Assembly (NCBI GenBank): GCA_045125245.1
Contig: JBGVNF010000029.1
Span: 1-54,988, forward strand
Length of the DNA stretch: 54,988 bases
Direction of reading: 5' to 3'
Source of the DNA: SVEL01 sp045125245
Lineage (GTDB): Bacteria > Bacillota > Clostridia > Lachnospirales > Lachnospiraceae
Made by a program: the position numbers and the translations under genes. This document shows, one piece after another, positions 1 through 8,622 of this stretch (positions are counted from its first letter, which is position 1; the number at the start of each line of letters is the position of its first letter). The notes below the pieces were generated by a model. That model had not been told where the DNA came from. It did no database searches and saw nothing but the letters and a program-made list of their open reading frames with translations.

Positions 1-561
1 GATAGTACCATTACAGATAAGAAAAATGATTATATCCGCTGGAAAGCAAGATATCCATATAATTTTGCAGAAGAGATTACCAACAATTTTGCACTAGTTC
101 AGAAGTTTAATGAAGATGCCTCTTCTCTGCTACCTTCTGACAGACAACCAATTACTCGATTCTCCGAATTCTATCGCACCTTGCTTTCATTGGAAGATGC
201 CGGAGTTCAGTTCACTTTGTCTGTTGATGAAATTATGAGCAGACGAAGTGCCGCATTTTATACTGATTTAGATTACATTCTGAACAGTTCAAATGAAATC
301 AAGAAACTATATATGGAATTTAGACAATGCTGGTATGATATGAAGGAGATCGGAATTGAAATACACGAATCGCCGGTTCCTGTAAATGGAGATATGAATA
401 TAGCATTATATTCCGATAACATGCAGCTTATAACATTGTTCCATGCACATATGCGCCACTTAGAAGAAAAGAATTCAGCTATGTATGACGAGGACATGTA
501 TAAGGCTGAGATTGAGGATACATTGCAGATATTCAATGTTCCTATAGAAGAATACGTTTAA
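1..561 (+). CDS. Hypothetical protein, 5'-truncated by the window edge
   Basis: The frame is open from base 1 through the TAA at 559-561, so this is the C-terminal part (at least 186 residues) of a longer protein. A TTG at 181 could pass for a start, but no ribosome site precedes it and the frame continues upstream, so I treat the gene as running off the window. The protein is soluble, acidic and mostly helical, with no signal peptide, membrane segment or catalytic motif that I recognise. The next gene starts 15 bases later behind its own ribosome site, so the two probably form an operon. They converge on the leftward RM operon. Function unknown; the pair may be further island cargo. Confidence 0.7.
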   Translation, partial: DSTITDKKNDYIRWKARYPYNFAEEITNNFALVQKFNEDASSLLPSDRQPITRFSEFYRTLLSLEDAGVQFTLSVDEIMSRRSAAFYTDLDYILNSSNEIKKLYMEFRQCWYDMKEIGIEIHESPVPVNGDMNIALYSDNMQLITLFHAHMRHLEEKNSAMYDEDMYKAEIEDTLQIFNVPIEEYV

Positions 562-576
562 AAATCGGAGGCATCT

Positions 577-1164
577 ATGTGGAAAACAATATATTCTATT
601 GATCTTAATTTACTAATAGGTATCATTGGCGGAATAATTTCTGGTATTTTTGTTTCTTATGTATTTCTGATTGAAGCAGAATTCAGAAATCAGTTTAACC
701 ATGTAAAAGAAATGTTCACTTCTATATATGGAATTACCGCTACATACTCCGCCTATGAACATTTCAAAAAAACAAAAGGCAAAAAACGTGCCAACAAAGT
801 TAAAGCAATTGATAATGCCGGTAACATTGCTGGGAAAAGTAACATAGTCGATATTCTTAACAATTATTGGAATGAGCTTTCTTCCTTTTTCATTACCTAC
901 GAACCTTGGCAATACAAATTCAGACTTAACAAAATTCTAATGAAAATTAACGATATTGTCACCGACGGGAAATACATGATTCGTAATTCTCCTGAAGACT
1001 TCGCAGAAATATCACAAAGACTAGAAACATGTATTGCTTTATTTAAAGAATGCGAACAAAATTATAAAAAGGAGATTCTCATACGTGTTGTAACGAGCAA
1101 ATCAGTCCAAATCTTTCTACTGTTGTTTATTTCTTTGATAATTGTGTTATTAATCGCAGCATAG
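577..1164 (+). CDS. Hypothetical protein with N- and C-terminal membrane segments
   Basis: 195 residues. The start is the ATG at 577 behind CGGAGG. A hydrophobic segment lies at about residues 10-33 (beginning LNLLIGIIGGIISG) and a second one at the extreme C-terminus, about 175-194. Between them is a charged region of about 140 residues rich in Lys, Glu and aromatic residues, with no recognised motif. The topology would leave the central domain on one side of the membrane, anchored at both ends. It is the second gene of a rightward pair with the truncated gene before it. Small two-gene cassettes with a membrane partner are common in defence islands, but nothing here proves that role. Confidence 0.65.
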   Translation: MWKTIYSIDLNLLIGIIGGIISGIFVSYVFLIEAEFRNQFNHVKEMFTSIYGITATYSAYEHFKKTKGKKRANKVKAIDNAGNIAGKSNIVDILNNYWNELSSFFITYEPWQYKFRLNKILMKINDIVTDGKYMIRNSPEDFAEISQRLETCIALFKECEQNYKKEILIRVVTSKSVQIFLLLFISLIIVLLIAA

Positions 1165-1261
1165 GAAATGTATACTCACTTTCTTCTTCGAATATATATA
1201 ATTCTACTCTTTCAAGTCCTTGTATCATTTGTTCGAAAGATTTACAAAAAAATATAATATT

Positions 1262-1316
1262 TCAAAAGAAGTCCGAACTACTGGATTACTCCCGCTATTC
1301 GAACTCCTTTTTTAAG
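1262..1316. terminator. Bidirectional rho-independent terminator between convergent genes
   Basis: An imperfect hairpin with arms near 1262-1275 (AAAAGAAGTCCGAA) and 1300-1313 (TTCGAACTCCTTTT) pairs at 12 of 14 positions and is followed by T-rich sequence. It has A-rich sequence on the other side, so it can terminate both the rightward pair ending at 1164 and the leftward RM operon ending at 1325. Confidence 0.6.
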
Positions 1317-1324
1317 TAATGTGA

Positions 1325-2128
1325 TTATATTGTACTCAGAAATTGAGTTGCATAATCAATTAAGTTTTGTATATTTGTGGTTAATGCTGGAATTCCGTTT
1401 ACAATTGAAATCATTGGTGCCAATAGTTTTATACCATTAGAAATGATTGTTCTCTTCGGCTCTGGTTTTAACAACTCATCTTTTATCATATTAACTGAAT
1501 CCACAATAGTCTCAGCATCTTCTTTATTGACCGAAGACACATTGTCAATAATTGCTTTTACTATTTTATCCAATTCATCTGATTGAATTCCATTATTCTG
1601 AGTTGCATTAATCGTTGCGTTATCACTTGCAACATTAACCTGTCCTCCACTTACATTCCAATACATTTTTTCATCCATCCCCATTTCATATCCAATTTTT
1701 GTAAGATGTCCTTCTATACTCTGAATTAGAACAAGCACTACTCTATCATTAAATTCCTTAATCACATCATTACGTTTGTTTCCGATTCCTGCATATTGAG
1801 ACCTCATTCCAATTGATACGTCCAAATTATTTTCAGAGATATGTTTTAATATTGCATATATTTGGTATGTTTCTTCCTCTGGTGTTGGTCCAAAATCGAA
1901 AACTAACTCTCCATAACTTCCAGTAACCTGCTGATATTCAGTTACTGCATCAAATCCACTTGTATCACCTGTCATAACAAAAGTATGAATAATTTCATTT
2001 CCATCAATGAATGCCAAGAACTTTCTCAACACTAGATTATAATCATCAAATTTTGCACGCATAATTCTACTTGATAAAATATTAAAATCATGCGATATCT
2101 TTTTTAGTTCAATTTTATTCAATTCCAT
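1325..2128 (-). CDS. Hypothetical protein, last gene of the type I RM operon
   Basis: 267 residues from the ATG at 2128, which is preceded by GGGGAGAAG; the longer frame to 2164 lacks a ribosome site. The start lies 14 bases inside the zinc-ribbon gene, so the two are translationally coupled. The N-terminal half looks like a compact alpha/beta domain. A Gly/Asn/Thr-rich turn region follows (GGQVNVASDNATINATQNNG, about residues 158-177), then a helical C-terminal domain with a hydrophobic stretch that is probably too weak for a membrane segment. I do not recognise the family. Its position as the last gene of a seven-gene RM operon suggests an accessory defence or regulatory role; this is inference only. 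Confidence 0.65.
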   Translation of the reverse strand: MELNKIELKKISHDFNILSSRIMRAKFDDYNLVLRKFLAFIDGNEIIHTFVMTGDTSGFDAVTEYQQVTGSYGELVFDFGPTPEEETYQIYAILKHISENNLDVSIGMRSQYAGIGNKRNDVIKEFNDRVVLVLIQSIEGHLTKIGYEMGMDEKMYWNVSGGQVNVASDNATINATQNNGIQSDELDKIVKAIIDNVSSVNKEDAETIVDSVNMIKDELLKPEPKRTIISNGIKLLAPMISIVNGIPALTTNIQNLIDYATQFLSTI

Positions 2129-2576
2129 AATACTTCTCCCCACAATATGGACAATAGCTTCCACATAATCTCAATAATGGCTTTATTTTCGATGGTCTTT
2201 TACAGCATGGATATTCCACCAATGTCATATTCTCAACTGACAACATAATCGGTTGCTCGCTATGCCTCTTATAATTTGACTTATATGAGAACTTCAAAAA
2301 ACTATTCTTTGTAGACTTTTCAAGCTTTTTAAATTCCTTCTCAATCAAATCATGAGCATAATTTTCAGCCATCTGCATCCCCAATTCAAGAACATCGTCT
2401 GTAATATAATTATCACTAACTATTCCGCAAGAAGGACAATGAATTTCAAATACACTATCATCTCCATACACCGAACAATCCACCTTGAAGAGGTCGTTGC
2501 ACACAGGACATTTCAATAATACTTGTCCATCCTCATCTGTTGGAATACTTATAGTGAAAACTTCTGTCTCACTCAT
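2115..2576 (-). CDS. Zinc-ribbon protein in the type I RM operon
   Basis: 153 residues. Cysteine pairs are visible as CPVC at about residues 19-22 and CPSC at about 48-51, enough for one treble-clef or rubredoxin-like zinc ribbon. A second set lies near the C-terminus (CCKRP at about 124-128, then CPYCGEKYYG at about 142-151). Between the two is a basic helical segment rich in Lys and Ser. The protein therefore looks like two zinc ribbons joined by a linker, suited to binding nucleic acid or a partner protein. The gene begins 16 bases after hsdS ends and overlaps the next gene by 14 bases, so it is part of the RM transcript. No specific function is recognised. Confidence 0.7.
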   Translation of the reverse strand: MSETEVFTISIPTDEDGQVLLKCPVCNDLFKVDCSVYGDDSVFEIHCPSCGIVSDNYITDDVLELGMQMAENYAHDLIEKEFKKLEKSTKNSFLKFSYKSNYKRHSEQPIMLSVENMTLVEYPCCKRPSKIKPLLRLCGSYCPYCGEKYYGIE

Positions 2577-2592
2577 GGCTTACCTCCCTTCT

Positions 2593-3933
2593 CTATAAAA
2601 TACTCTTTAAAAGTTCTATTGCACTTTCTTCAGATTCAACATTTGTTCCAAGTTCACCACGAAAAGCTTTGGCAAGAATTGATTTTTTCATCATATCTAT
2701 TGTTTCTATTACATTCTCAGCCTTTTCAACAATACTCTCTTGATAATTAATTTGTTTTTCAAGAATTTCTACTATTTTTTCTTGTTCTTTTAATGATGGT
2801 ACTTTTATCTCTACTTCCCCCAAAAGCTTAAGATTCAAGTTCTTTTGAGCAGTTGCAGGTGCTATATATTCTAATTCGGCTTTAATTTCTTGCAAGTAGA
2901 AATACATGTATTTGTTAAAGCATTTTTCTCCAGGAGTAAAACCTACTACACTGTCAGGAAAACAACAATCATATGACAATATTGCAGCATCACCAATATT
3001 TGCGGCTATAGTAATACATAATGTTCCTTGAGGAAACATACGACTTTGTTCAAATCCAAATTCACTCAATGTTTGCTTATGAGAAGTTACATACATGCCC
3101 GCTCCCGCAACATCACCAGTTTGAATAAATGGATATTCACCACCAAATAATCTTTCATCATTACGTGGTCTGTGTTTTGACCTACCTCTTTCCAATTTAC
3201 CCAATTTTTCAAATGGAATTTCCTCCCAATCTGAAATATTTATTCCATTCTCAGCTCGCCAACTGTTTGTAAGGCTACCCTCAAATGCTTTTTTGTAAAT
3301 TGCTTTTTTACTCAATTCGAATGATTCAACTACCGTCAAAGCCTTTTCTTTCGCCTCATCCAATTTTGCAAACAGCTTTCCAATTTTCTCCACAATTCGT
3401 TTCTGTTCTGCTAATGGCGGCAACGGAAATAACATTTCACCTATTTTTGTACTACTAATATTTGGCTGTGCCCCTCCATAAGCACTATTCAATATCTCTT
3501 CTTGCTTTGACATAATATAATAGTCTCGAAGTCTTGGAAATAAAACTCTTTCACTTTTCACTTTAATATTACCTACACGTTGATTTAAATAAGCTCTCTT
3601 ATCGAATGTATATATTCCATTTTTTCCTGTAGTTGCACCAGACATAGCAATAAGTAAGTCACCTTTTTTTACAATAAAACGTTCTTCAATATCCGTTTCA
3701 GAAGTATAAACACAAGTATCAACATCAACTTCATTCTCTTGAATATTTGAGATTCTGATAACTGGAATTCCTTCTTTTCCAAATTTATCACTTTTAAAAG
3801 CATATCCATTTTCAAAAACACATACAGCATTTAAAAATGTCCAACACCAATTTTCGGGAATCTCATATGGTTGTTCTTCTACTGGAACCAAAGCCTCTTC
3901 AATTGTAATCTTTTTACCCTTTGCCTTCGCCAT
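2593..3933 (-). CDS. hsdS: Type I restriction-modification specificity subunit HsdS (system 1)
   Basis: 446 residues, normal length for a two-TRD HsdS. The N-terminal target-recognition domain begins near residue 25 (IPENWCW) and ends in the conserved helical spacer (LAEQKRIVEKIGKLFAKLDEA, in part) around residue 175. The second TRD begins with WEEIPFEKLGKLERGRS near 236 and ends in a second spacer (LKEQEKIVEILEKQI, about 380). HsdS recognises a bipartite DNA sequence and scaffolds two HsdM and two HsdR subunits. The gene follows hsdM with one base between them. A lone single-TRD S-like gene (9962-10558) opens the same operon. Family assignment is firm; the recognised sequence cannot be predicted by eye. 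Confidence 0.93.
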   Translation of the reverse strand: MAKAKGKKITIEEALVPVEEQPYEIPENWCWTFLNAVCVFENGYAFKSDKFGKEGIPVIRISNIQENEVDVDTCVYTSETDIEERFIVKKGDLLIAMSGATTGKNGIYTFDKRAYLNQRVGNIKVKSERVLFPRLRDYYIMSKQEEILNSAYGGAQPNISSTKIGEMLFPLPPLAEQKRIVEKIGKLFAKLDEAKEKALTVVESFELSKKAIYKKAFEGSLTNSWRAENGINISDWEEIPFEKLGKLERGRSKHRPRNDERLFGGEYPFIQTGDVAGAGMYVTSHKQTLSEFGFEQSRMFPQGTLCITIAANIGDAAILSYDCCFPDSVVGFTPGEKCFNKYMYFYLQEIKAELEYIAPATAQKNLNLKLLGEVEIKVPSLKEQEKIVEILEKQINYQESIVEKAENVIETIDMMKKSILAKAFRGELGTNVESEESAIELLKSIL

Positions 3934-3934
3934 A

Positions 3935-5359
3935 TCACTCAGCTCCTTCCAGAGCCTTAAGCTCTCTCACAACACTCATAAGTAAGTCAACTGCTTCCTC
4001 TAGCTGAGCAATACATTCTTCTCCAGATTCAATAGGGTCTGGTAAATCATCATAATCCAGTACAGAATCATCACGAATCAGTCCAAGATCAAGGCTATGT
4101 GCTTTACCTTCCTCTGCTATTTGTTCGTATGAATAACAACTCCATCTTTCATCTGATATAGAATGTCTGTCTTCGGCAGTATAAGCAGCCTTAAATCCAT
4201 CGAAATGCTCTGGTTTTAATGGATTTGTTTTACCAAACGAAGGCATATTTGTTCTCAAATCATAGAACCATACTTCTTTTGTGTTATCCTTATCAGTTGT
4301 TCCTCTTGTAAAGAACAGGACATTTGTCTTTACACCCTGAGCATAAAAGATGCCTGTAGGAAGTCTAAGCACTGTATGAAGATTACACTTATCCATAAGG
4401 TCCTTGCGGATTCTTTCACCCTCACCATCAGCGAACAAAACATTATCCGGTAATACTACAGCCGCTCTTGCTTTACCGTCTGCTTTAAGAGAACGATAAA
4501 TATGCTGCAAGAAATTAAGCTGCTTATTGCTTGTCTGGAATGTAAAGTCATCACGATTTGCACGCTCTCCCCCCTTCTTTGTTCCAAAAGGTGGATTCGT
4601 AAGAACAACATCAAATCCATTCATCTGCTTACCCTGATTTGATAACGTATCACAAAGATAAATCTTACCTTCGATATCATGAAGCATTGCATTCATAAGA
4701 GCTAATCTATGTGTTTCATGTACAAGCTCTCCTCCAGTAAATGCTTCTTTTTTCTGAAATGCCTGCTGTTCTGAATCAAGAGCAAACAAATCATCTGTAT
4801 GAGCCTTAACATATGCATCCGCCGCAATCATGAAACCAAATGTTCCACATGCAGGGTCGTTACATCTCTCTCCTGGCTGTGGTGCAATAAGTTCAGTCAT
4901 TACATCTATAAGTACTCTAGGCGTGAAATACTGACCCGCTCCTGACTTCTTCTCATTTGCGTTCTTTTCCAACAATCCTTCATAAAGATTTCCAAGTCCT
5001 TCCTCTTTTGCAGAATACCAGTCAAGGTCATTAATATTAGTAATAATCTTTTTAAGGTTTTCTGGTTCTTCAATATTACTTCTTGCTCCTGAGTAAATTT
5101 CCTGAATACGTCCAGAGCAGTTCTCACCCAACTCACGAAGCAATTCTTCATAGAATTTCTTCAAAGCAAGTCCATCTTTTTCTGCTAATCTATCCCAACG
5201 ATACTTCTCAGGAATCTTATCTTCGGTTCCTGTTTCCTTAGCCATCTTCAAAAATAAAATATAAGTAAGTTCTGTAACATACTGATGATATGTAATACCA
5301 TCATCTCTAAGAACATTACAGAGATTCCATAATTTTGCTACTATTTCCTGATTTGTCAT
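3935..5359 (-). CDS. hsdM: Type I restriction-modification DNA methyltransferase HsdM (system 1)
   Basis: 474 residues. An N-terminal helical HsdM domain is followed by the N6-adenine methyltransferase core. QYFTPR lies at about 143-148, the SAM-binding motif I is DPACGTFGFM at about 168-177, and the catalytic NPPF is at 255-258. It methylates adenine within the HsdS target and is needed for restriction as well. The start has AAGGAGTG about 13 bases upstream. Downstream of it comes hsdS, upstream hsdR (5381), with short gaps, so all are co-transcribed. This is the canonical M of the operon; compare the divergent M-like protein at 8623-9969. Confidence 0.95.
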   Translation of the reverse strand: MTNQEIVAKLWNLCNVLRDDGITYHQYVTELTYILFLKMAKETGTEDKIPEKYRWDRLAEKDGLALKKFYEELLRELGENCSGRIQEIYSGARSNIEEPENLKKIITNINDLDWYSAKEEGLGNLYEGLLEKNANEKKSGAGQYFTPRVLIDVMTELIAPQPGERCNDPACGTFGFMIAADAYVKAHTDDLFALDSEQQAFQKKEAFTGGELVHETHRLALMNAMLHDIEGKIYLCDTLSNQGKQMNGFDVVLTNPPFGTKKGGERANRDDFTFQTSNKQLNFLQHIYRSLKADGKARAAVVLPDNVLFADGEGERIRKDLMDKCNLHTVLRLPTGIFYAQGVKTNVLFFTRGTTDKDNTKEVWFYDLRTNMPSFGKTNPLKPEHFDGFKAAYTAEDRHSISDERWSCYSYEQIAEEGKAHSLDLGLIRDDSVLDYDDLPDPIESGEECIAQLEEAVDLLMSVVRELKALEGAE

Positions 5360-5380
5360 ATATCATTCACTCCTTGTAAT

Positions 5381-8300
5381 TTATGCTGAATACATATACC
5401 CATTGATTTCATCAATGAATTCATCTAGTTTCTGTCCAAATGCCTTATTTACTGCATTGTATCCGCCTTTATTTTTAAATGCTTCCGAATCAAACGTTTC
5501 TCTATTCAGAACCACTTCTTTAAGTAGCTGAGCTTCAATTCTGTCTAACCATCCCAACTGTATCTTACTAAGTTCAGGATGATTTGCTTTTGTCTTTACA
5601 ATCGCATTATGAATACGGTCATCTTTGCTAATCAATACATCACCCATACTACGCTGACGAATAAAGCTAATAATATCAGCAGCAATATCTTCATTAGTCA
5701 TTTCCTTCCATGCAGTTTGAAGCATTGTTTCACTAAAATGTTCTCTATCAAGAATAGTCTTCAATTCCTTAAGTGACTTTCTTGTTAACTCTTTTGGACG
5801 CGTAGCAACTATATTAAGGGCTGCAATTTCATTAAGGTTATTATCTATGAAATCCCTAAACTCTTTTAGATAATCCTCAGGCTTATCCGCATTACCATAT
5901 CCTCTTGTATGGCTAGTGAGCTTATCTTCTTCATCACTAAGGAATTTCTCTCTTTCTTTTGGCATTCTACGGACATATTCCAGTGCTTGCTTGCTATTTT
6001 TAACTGTCTCAACAGCTTTATCAACTGGCATTTTATGAAGTTTCTCCACAAATTGTTCCGGCGTTAACCCTCCTGACAATTGCTCAAACTGTTCTCTATA
6101 TTCATCACTCATCTGCGACATATTCCTACGCATTTTTGCAATGATGAGATCAATCTGATTCTCCCTTGCTTTGTCCGAATCCAATAAATCGATACCATCA
6201 ATCAAATCATCAAATGTAGTTGTTGGATTTGCTACTACAGGCTTCATAGTTGAAACTGGCTCTAATGCATTATAAACACCTACTGCATCATAAATTTCAA
6301 AATGATTCTTTCCAATTTCAGGACACAGTCTTGTAGCTCTACCAAGCATCTGTTCAAACAAAATTCTTGAACGAATTCTTCTCATAAACACAAGATTAAC
6401 AATTTCCTCTACATCAATACCCGTAGTCAATAAATCTACTGTAACAACGATGTTAGGATATGTTTCGTTTTTGAACCTGCGAATCGCTTCCTTTATCTTT
6501 ACCGGATTACCATTCTCAATTGAGCCAGTAATCTTCATGACTGCTTCTTCCGAAATACCTAGGTCTGTATAATAGTCCTTAAGAATTTGAGTAATCATAT
6601 CCGCATGAGCATCATCTACTGCAAAGATAAGAGTCTTTCCTTTTTCATTTGGATCAATATCTTTTGCAACTTCCGCTAAAACAGTTTTATTAAAATTCTC
6701 ATTTACAACACGCCTGTTGAAATCTTCAACCTCAAATTTTAAATCGTCTTCCAGCTCTGAGCTGTTTGTTACTGTATTCGTTACAGGGTCATATATAGGA
6801 GCTGTTGTTCCTTTTTCAAACTTGATACCTTCCTCAGATAACTTCGTTTTAATGAGATGAGGAGCATCATGGTCAACCAAATATCCATCAATAACCGCAG
6901 TACGATAATCATATGAATATACCGGCTTACCAAAAATCTCTGTGGTATGAAGGGCTGGTGTTGCTGTTAATGCAATCTTTACAGCGTCAAAATAATCAAT
7001 AACCGCTCTGTATTTACTACGGAAATCATCCTGGTCACGATACTGAACTTCATCATCGCCCATTTCCTTATCAAGGATATATCCTCTATGTGCCTCGTCA
7101 ACAATAATCAAGTCATAATCAGATACACCAAGGCTCTTTTCGGATTCATTGTACATAATACGTTTTACAAGACTTTGTACAGTCGCAATATGTAGTCTAG
7201 TATCCTTTTCAAAATCTTTATCCTCTAAAGATTTCACATCATACATCTGATTCAAAGTAAGCAATTCTTTAAGCTTAACTTCCTTGAAAGTATCCATTGT
7301 CTGGTCACCAAGAGATGTTCTATCAACCAGATACAGGATTCTCTTAAATCTTCCTGCATCCAAGAATCTATATATCATTCCAAGTACTGTTCTCGTCTTT
7401 CCAGTTCCTGTAGCCATTGCAAGAAGCGCAGTTGGCTGATGGTCTGCTATCGCCTTTTCAGCAGCTTGAATCGCTTCAATCTGATAATAACGAAGATTCA
7501 ATCCATCAGGGTCCTGTAATACTTCATATCCTGTAGAAGCTAATTTCTTATCAGCCTCTACAATATCTTTTTCAAGTGCCTGCTCGACACCTTCTGGTGT
7601 AGGCCATCCCGATAATGCCTTAGGAGCATTAAATGACTCTCTGACATCTAAGAACCAAATTCCAGACATTTGCTCATACTGTTTGATATATGGTCTGCCG
7701 TTTGTAGCATAAAGAAACGGAGCCATATACGCACCAAATCTATTGATTACATACTTCTGATGTTCTGGTTTAATCATCTTCGCATAGTCTTTACACTGAC
7801 CATCTAAAACGGATGAAATATTGATATGTTTCTTCTTCGCCTCCACAATACCTACAAGCTTTTCTCCAATGAATAATGCATAATCCGCATAACCATTATT
7901 TCCAAACTTTGAATCTGTAGGCCATTCAGCAATAGCAAGGTTCTTCCCCTTTGTTGGTCTTGTTCCCTTTGAATAACGAATCTCATTCGTATCTGCTTCC
8001 CAACCACATTTACGAAGCTGATCATCAATTAATTCTCTTGTCTGAGCTTCGGTTAATTTCAGAGCAAGGGCTTTTGAATATGCAACTGCTCTACGATTAC
8101 TATCAGCCTTACCCTGCTGCTGGATAGTCTGTAATTCAATAAGAAGCTGCTTGTTTCTCGCCTCTAGTTCCTTATTTTCCTGCTCCAAATCCTCAAGATT
8201 TACAACCATATCAACAGGAGCTACATATGGTTCAGGAACATAATTGTAATCTCCATATGTCTGCATGAACCAAACACATAAATCATACAAAAGCTCCAAA

Positions 8301-8620
8301 TTACTTAATGCTCTTCTCCCTTCATCTGCGGCATTATGTGCAGCATTATTTCTATCTTTTCTAAGGATGTATAAAGTATTCTTAACCTCATATGGAAGCA
8401 AATCATTCTGTTTCAACAGACGGATTCTATTTGCATGTGTATTATCATATTCAGGCTCAGCAATACCATCATAAGCCAACATATACTTTACCATCACTTC
8501 TGAAAGCATTCCCTGCTTAATAACTGAAGTATTAGGGTCAGAGTAAACATATTTTTCAGACAAATCACCGAGCTTAGCAAGGTCAGTCCAATGTGATTCT
8601 AAGAATGTAAAATTACTCAT
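5381..8620 (-). CDS. hsdR: Type I restriction endonuclease subunit HsdR (system 1, EcoKI-like with DUF4145-type N-terminus)
   Basis: 1079 residues from the ATG at 8620, behind GGAGG; a TTG two codons upstream is too close to that site. The N-terminus (about 1-120) resembles a DUF4145-type helical domain, and a coiled coil follows (about 140-170). The nuclease has the PD-(D/E)XK pattern: Asp near 246 in YADYAL and VEAKKK near 259-264. The motor has Walker A ATGTGKT near 403, DEAH near 508 and LTATPA. It is the translocase and nuclease subunit that cleaves unmethylated foreign DNA. Its stop is followed closely by hsdM and its start abuts the M-like gene, so expression is coupled. Confidence 0.95.
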   Translation of the reverse strand: MSNFTFLESHWTDLAKLGDLSEKYVYSDPNTSVIKQGMLSEVMVKYMLAYDGIAEPEYDNTHANRIRLLKQNDLLPYEVKNTLYILRKDRNNAAHNAADEGRRALSNLELLYDLCVWFMQTYGDYNYVPEPYVAPVDMVVNLEDLEQENKELEARNKQLLIELQTIQQQGKADSNRRAVAYSKALALKLTEAQTRELIDDQLRKCGWEADTNEIRYSKGTRPTKGKNLAIAEWPTDSKFGNNGYADYALFIGEKLVGIVEAKKKHINISSVLDGQCKDYAKMIKPEHQKYVINRFGAYMAPFLYATNGRPYIKQYEQMSGIWFLDVRESFNAPKALSGWPTPEGVEQALEKDIVEADKKLASTGYEVLQDPDGLNLRYYQIEAIQAAEKAIADHQPTALLAMATGTGKTRTVLGMIYRFLDAGRFKRILYLVDRTSLGDQTMDTFKEVKLKELLTLNQMYDVKSLEDKDFEKDTRLHIATVQSLVKRIMYNESEKSLGVSDYDLIIVDEAHRGYILDKEMGDDEVQYRDQDDFRSKYRAVIDYFDAVKIALTATPALHTTEIFGKPVYSYDYRTAVIDGYLVDHDAPHLIKTKLSEEGIKFEKGTTAPIYDPVTNTVTNSSELEDDLKFEVEDFNRRVVNENFNKTVLAEVAKDIDPNEKGKTLIFAVDDAHADMITQILKDYYTDLGISEEAVMKITGSIENGNPVKIKEAIRRFKNETYPNIVVTVDLLTTGIDVEEIVNLVFMRRIRSRILFEQMLGRATRLCPEIGKNHFEIYDAVGVYNALEPVSTMKPVVANPTTTFDDLIDGIDLLDSDKARENQIDLIIAKMRRNMSQMSDEYREQFEQLSGGLTPEQFVEKLHKMPVDKAVETVKNSKQALEYVRRMPKEREKFLSDEEDKLTSHTRGYGNADKPEDYLKEFRDFIDNNLNEIAALNIVATRPKELTRKSLKELKTILDREHFSETMLQTAWKEMTNEDIAADIISFIRQRSMGDVLISKDDRIHNAIVKTKANHPELSKIQLGWLDRIEAQLLKEVVLNRETFDSEAFKNKGGYNAVNKAFGQKLDEFIDEINGYMYSA

Positions 8621-8622
8621 AA

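Noticed and set aside
1293..1310. A further guaA-like core (ATTCGAACTC) at the left of unit 1
   Set aside because: It differs from ATTCAAACTC at one base, lacks the end modules, and is part of a terminator stem, so the match is probably chance.
2593..3933. Phase-variable hsdS by inversion
   Set aside because: No inverted repeats between S and S' were seen, and system 1 carries no invertase.
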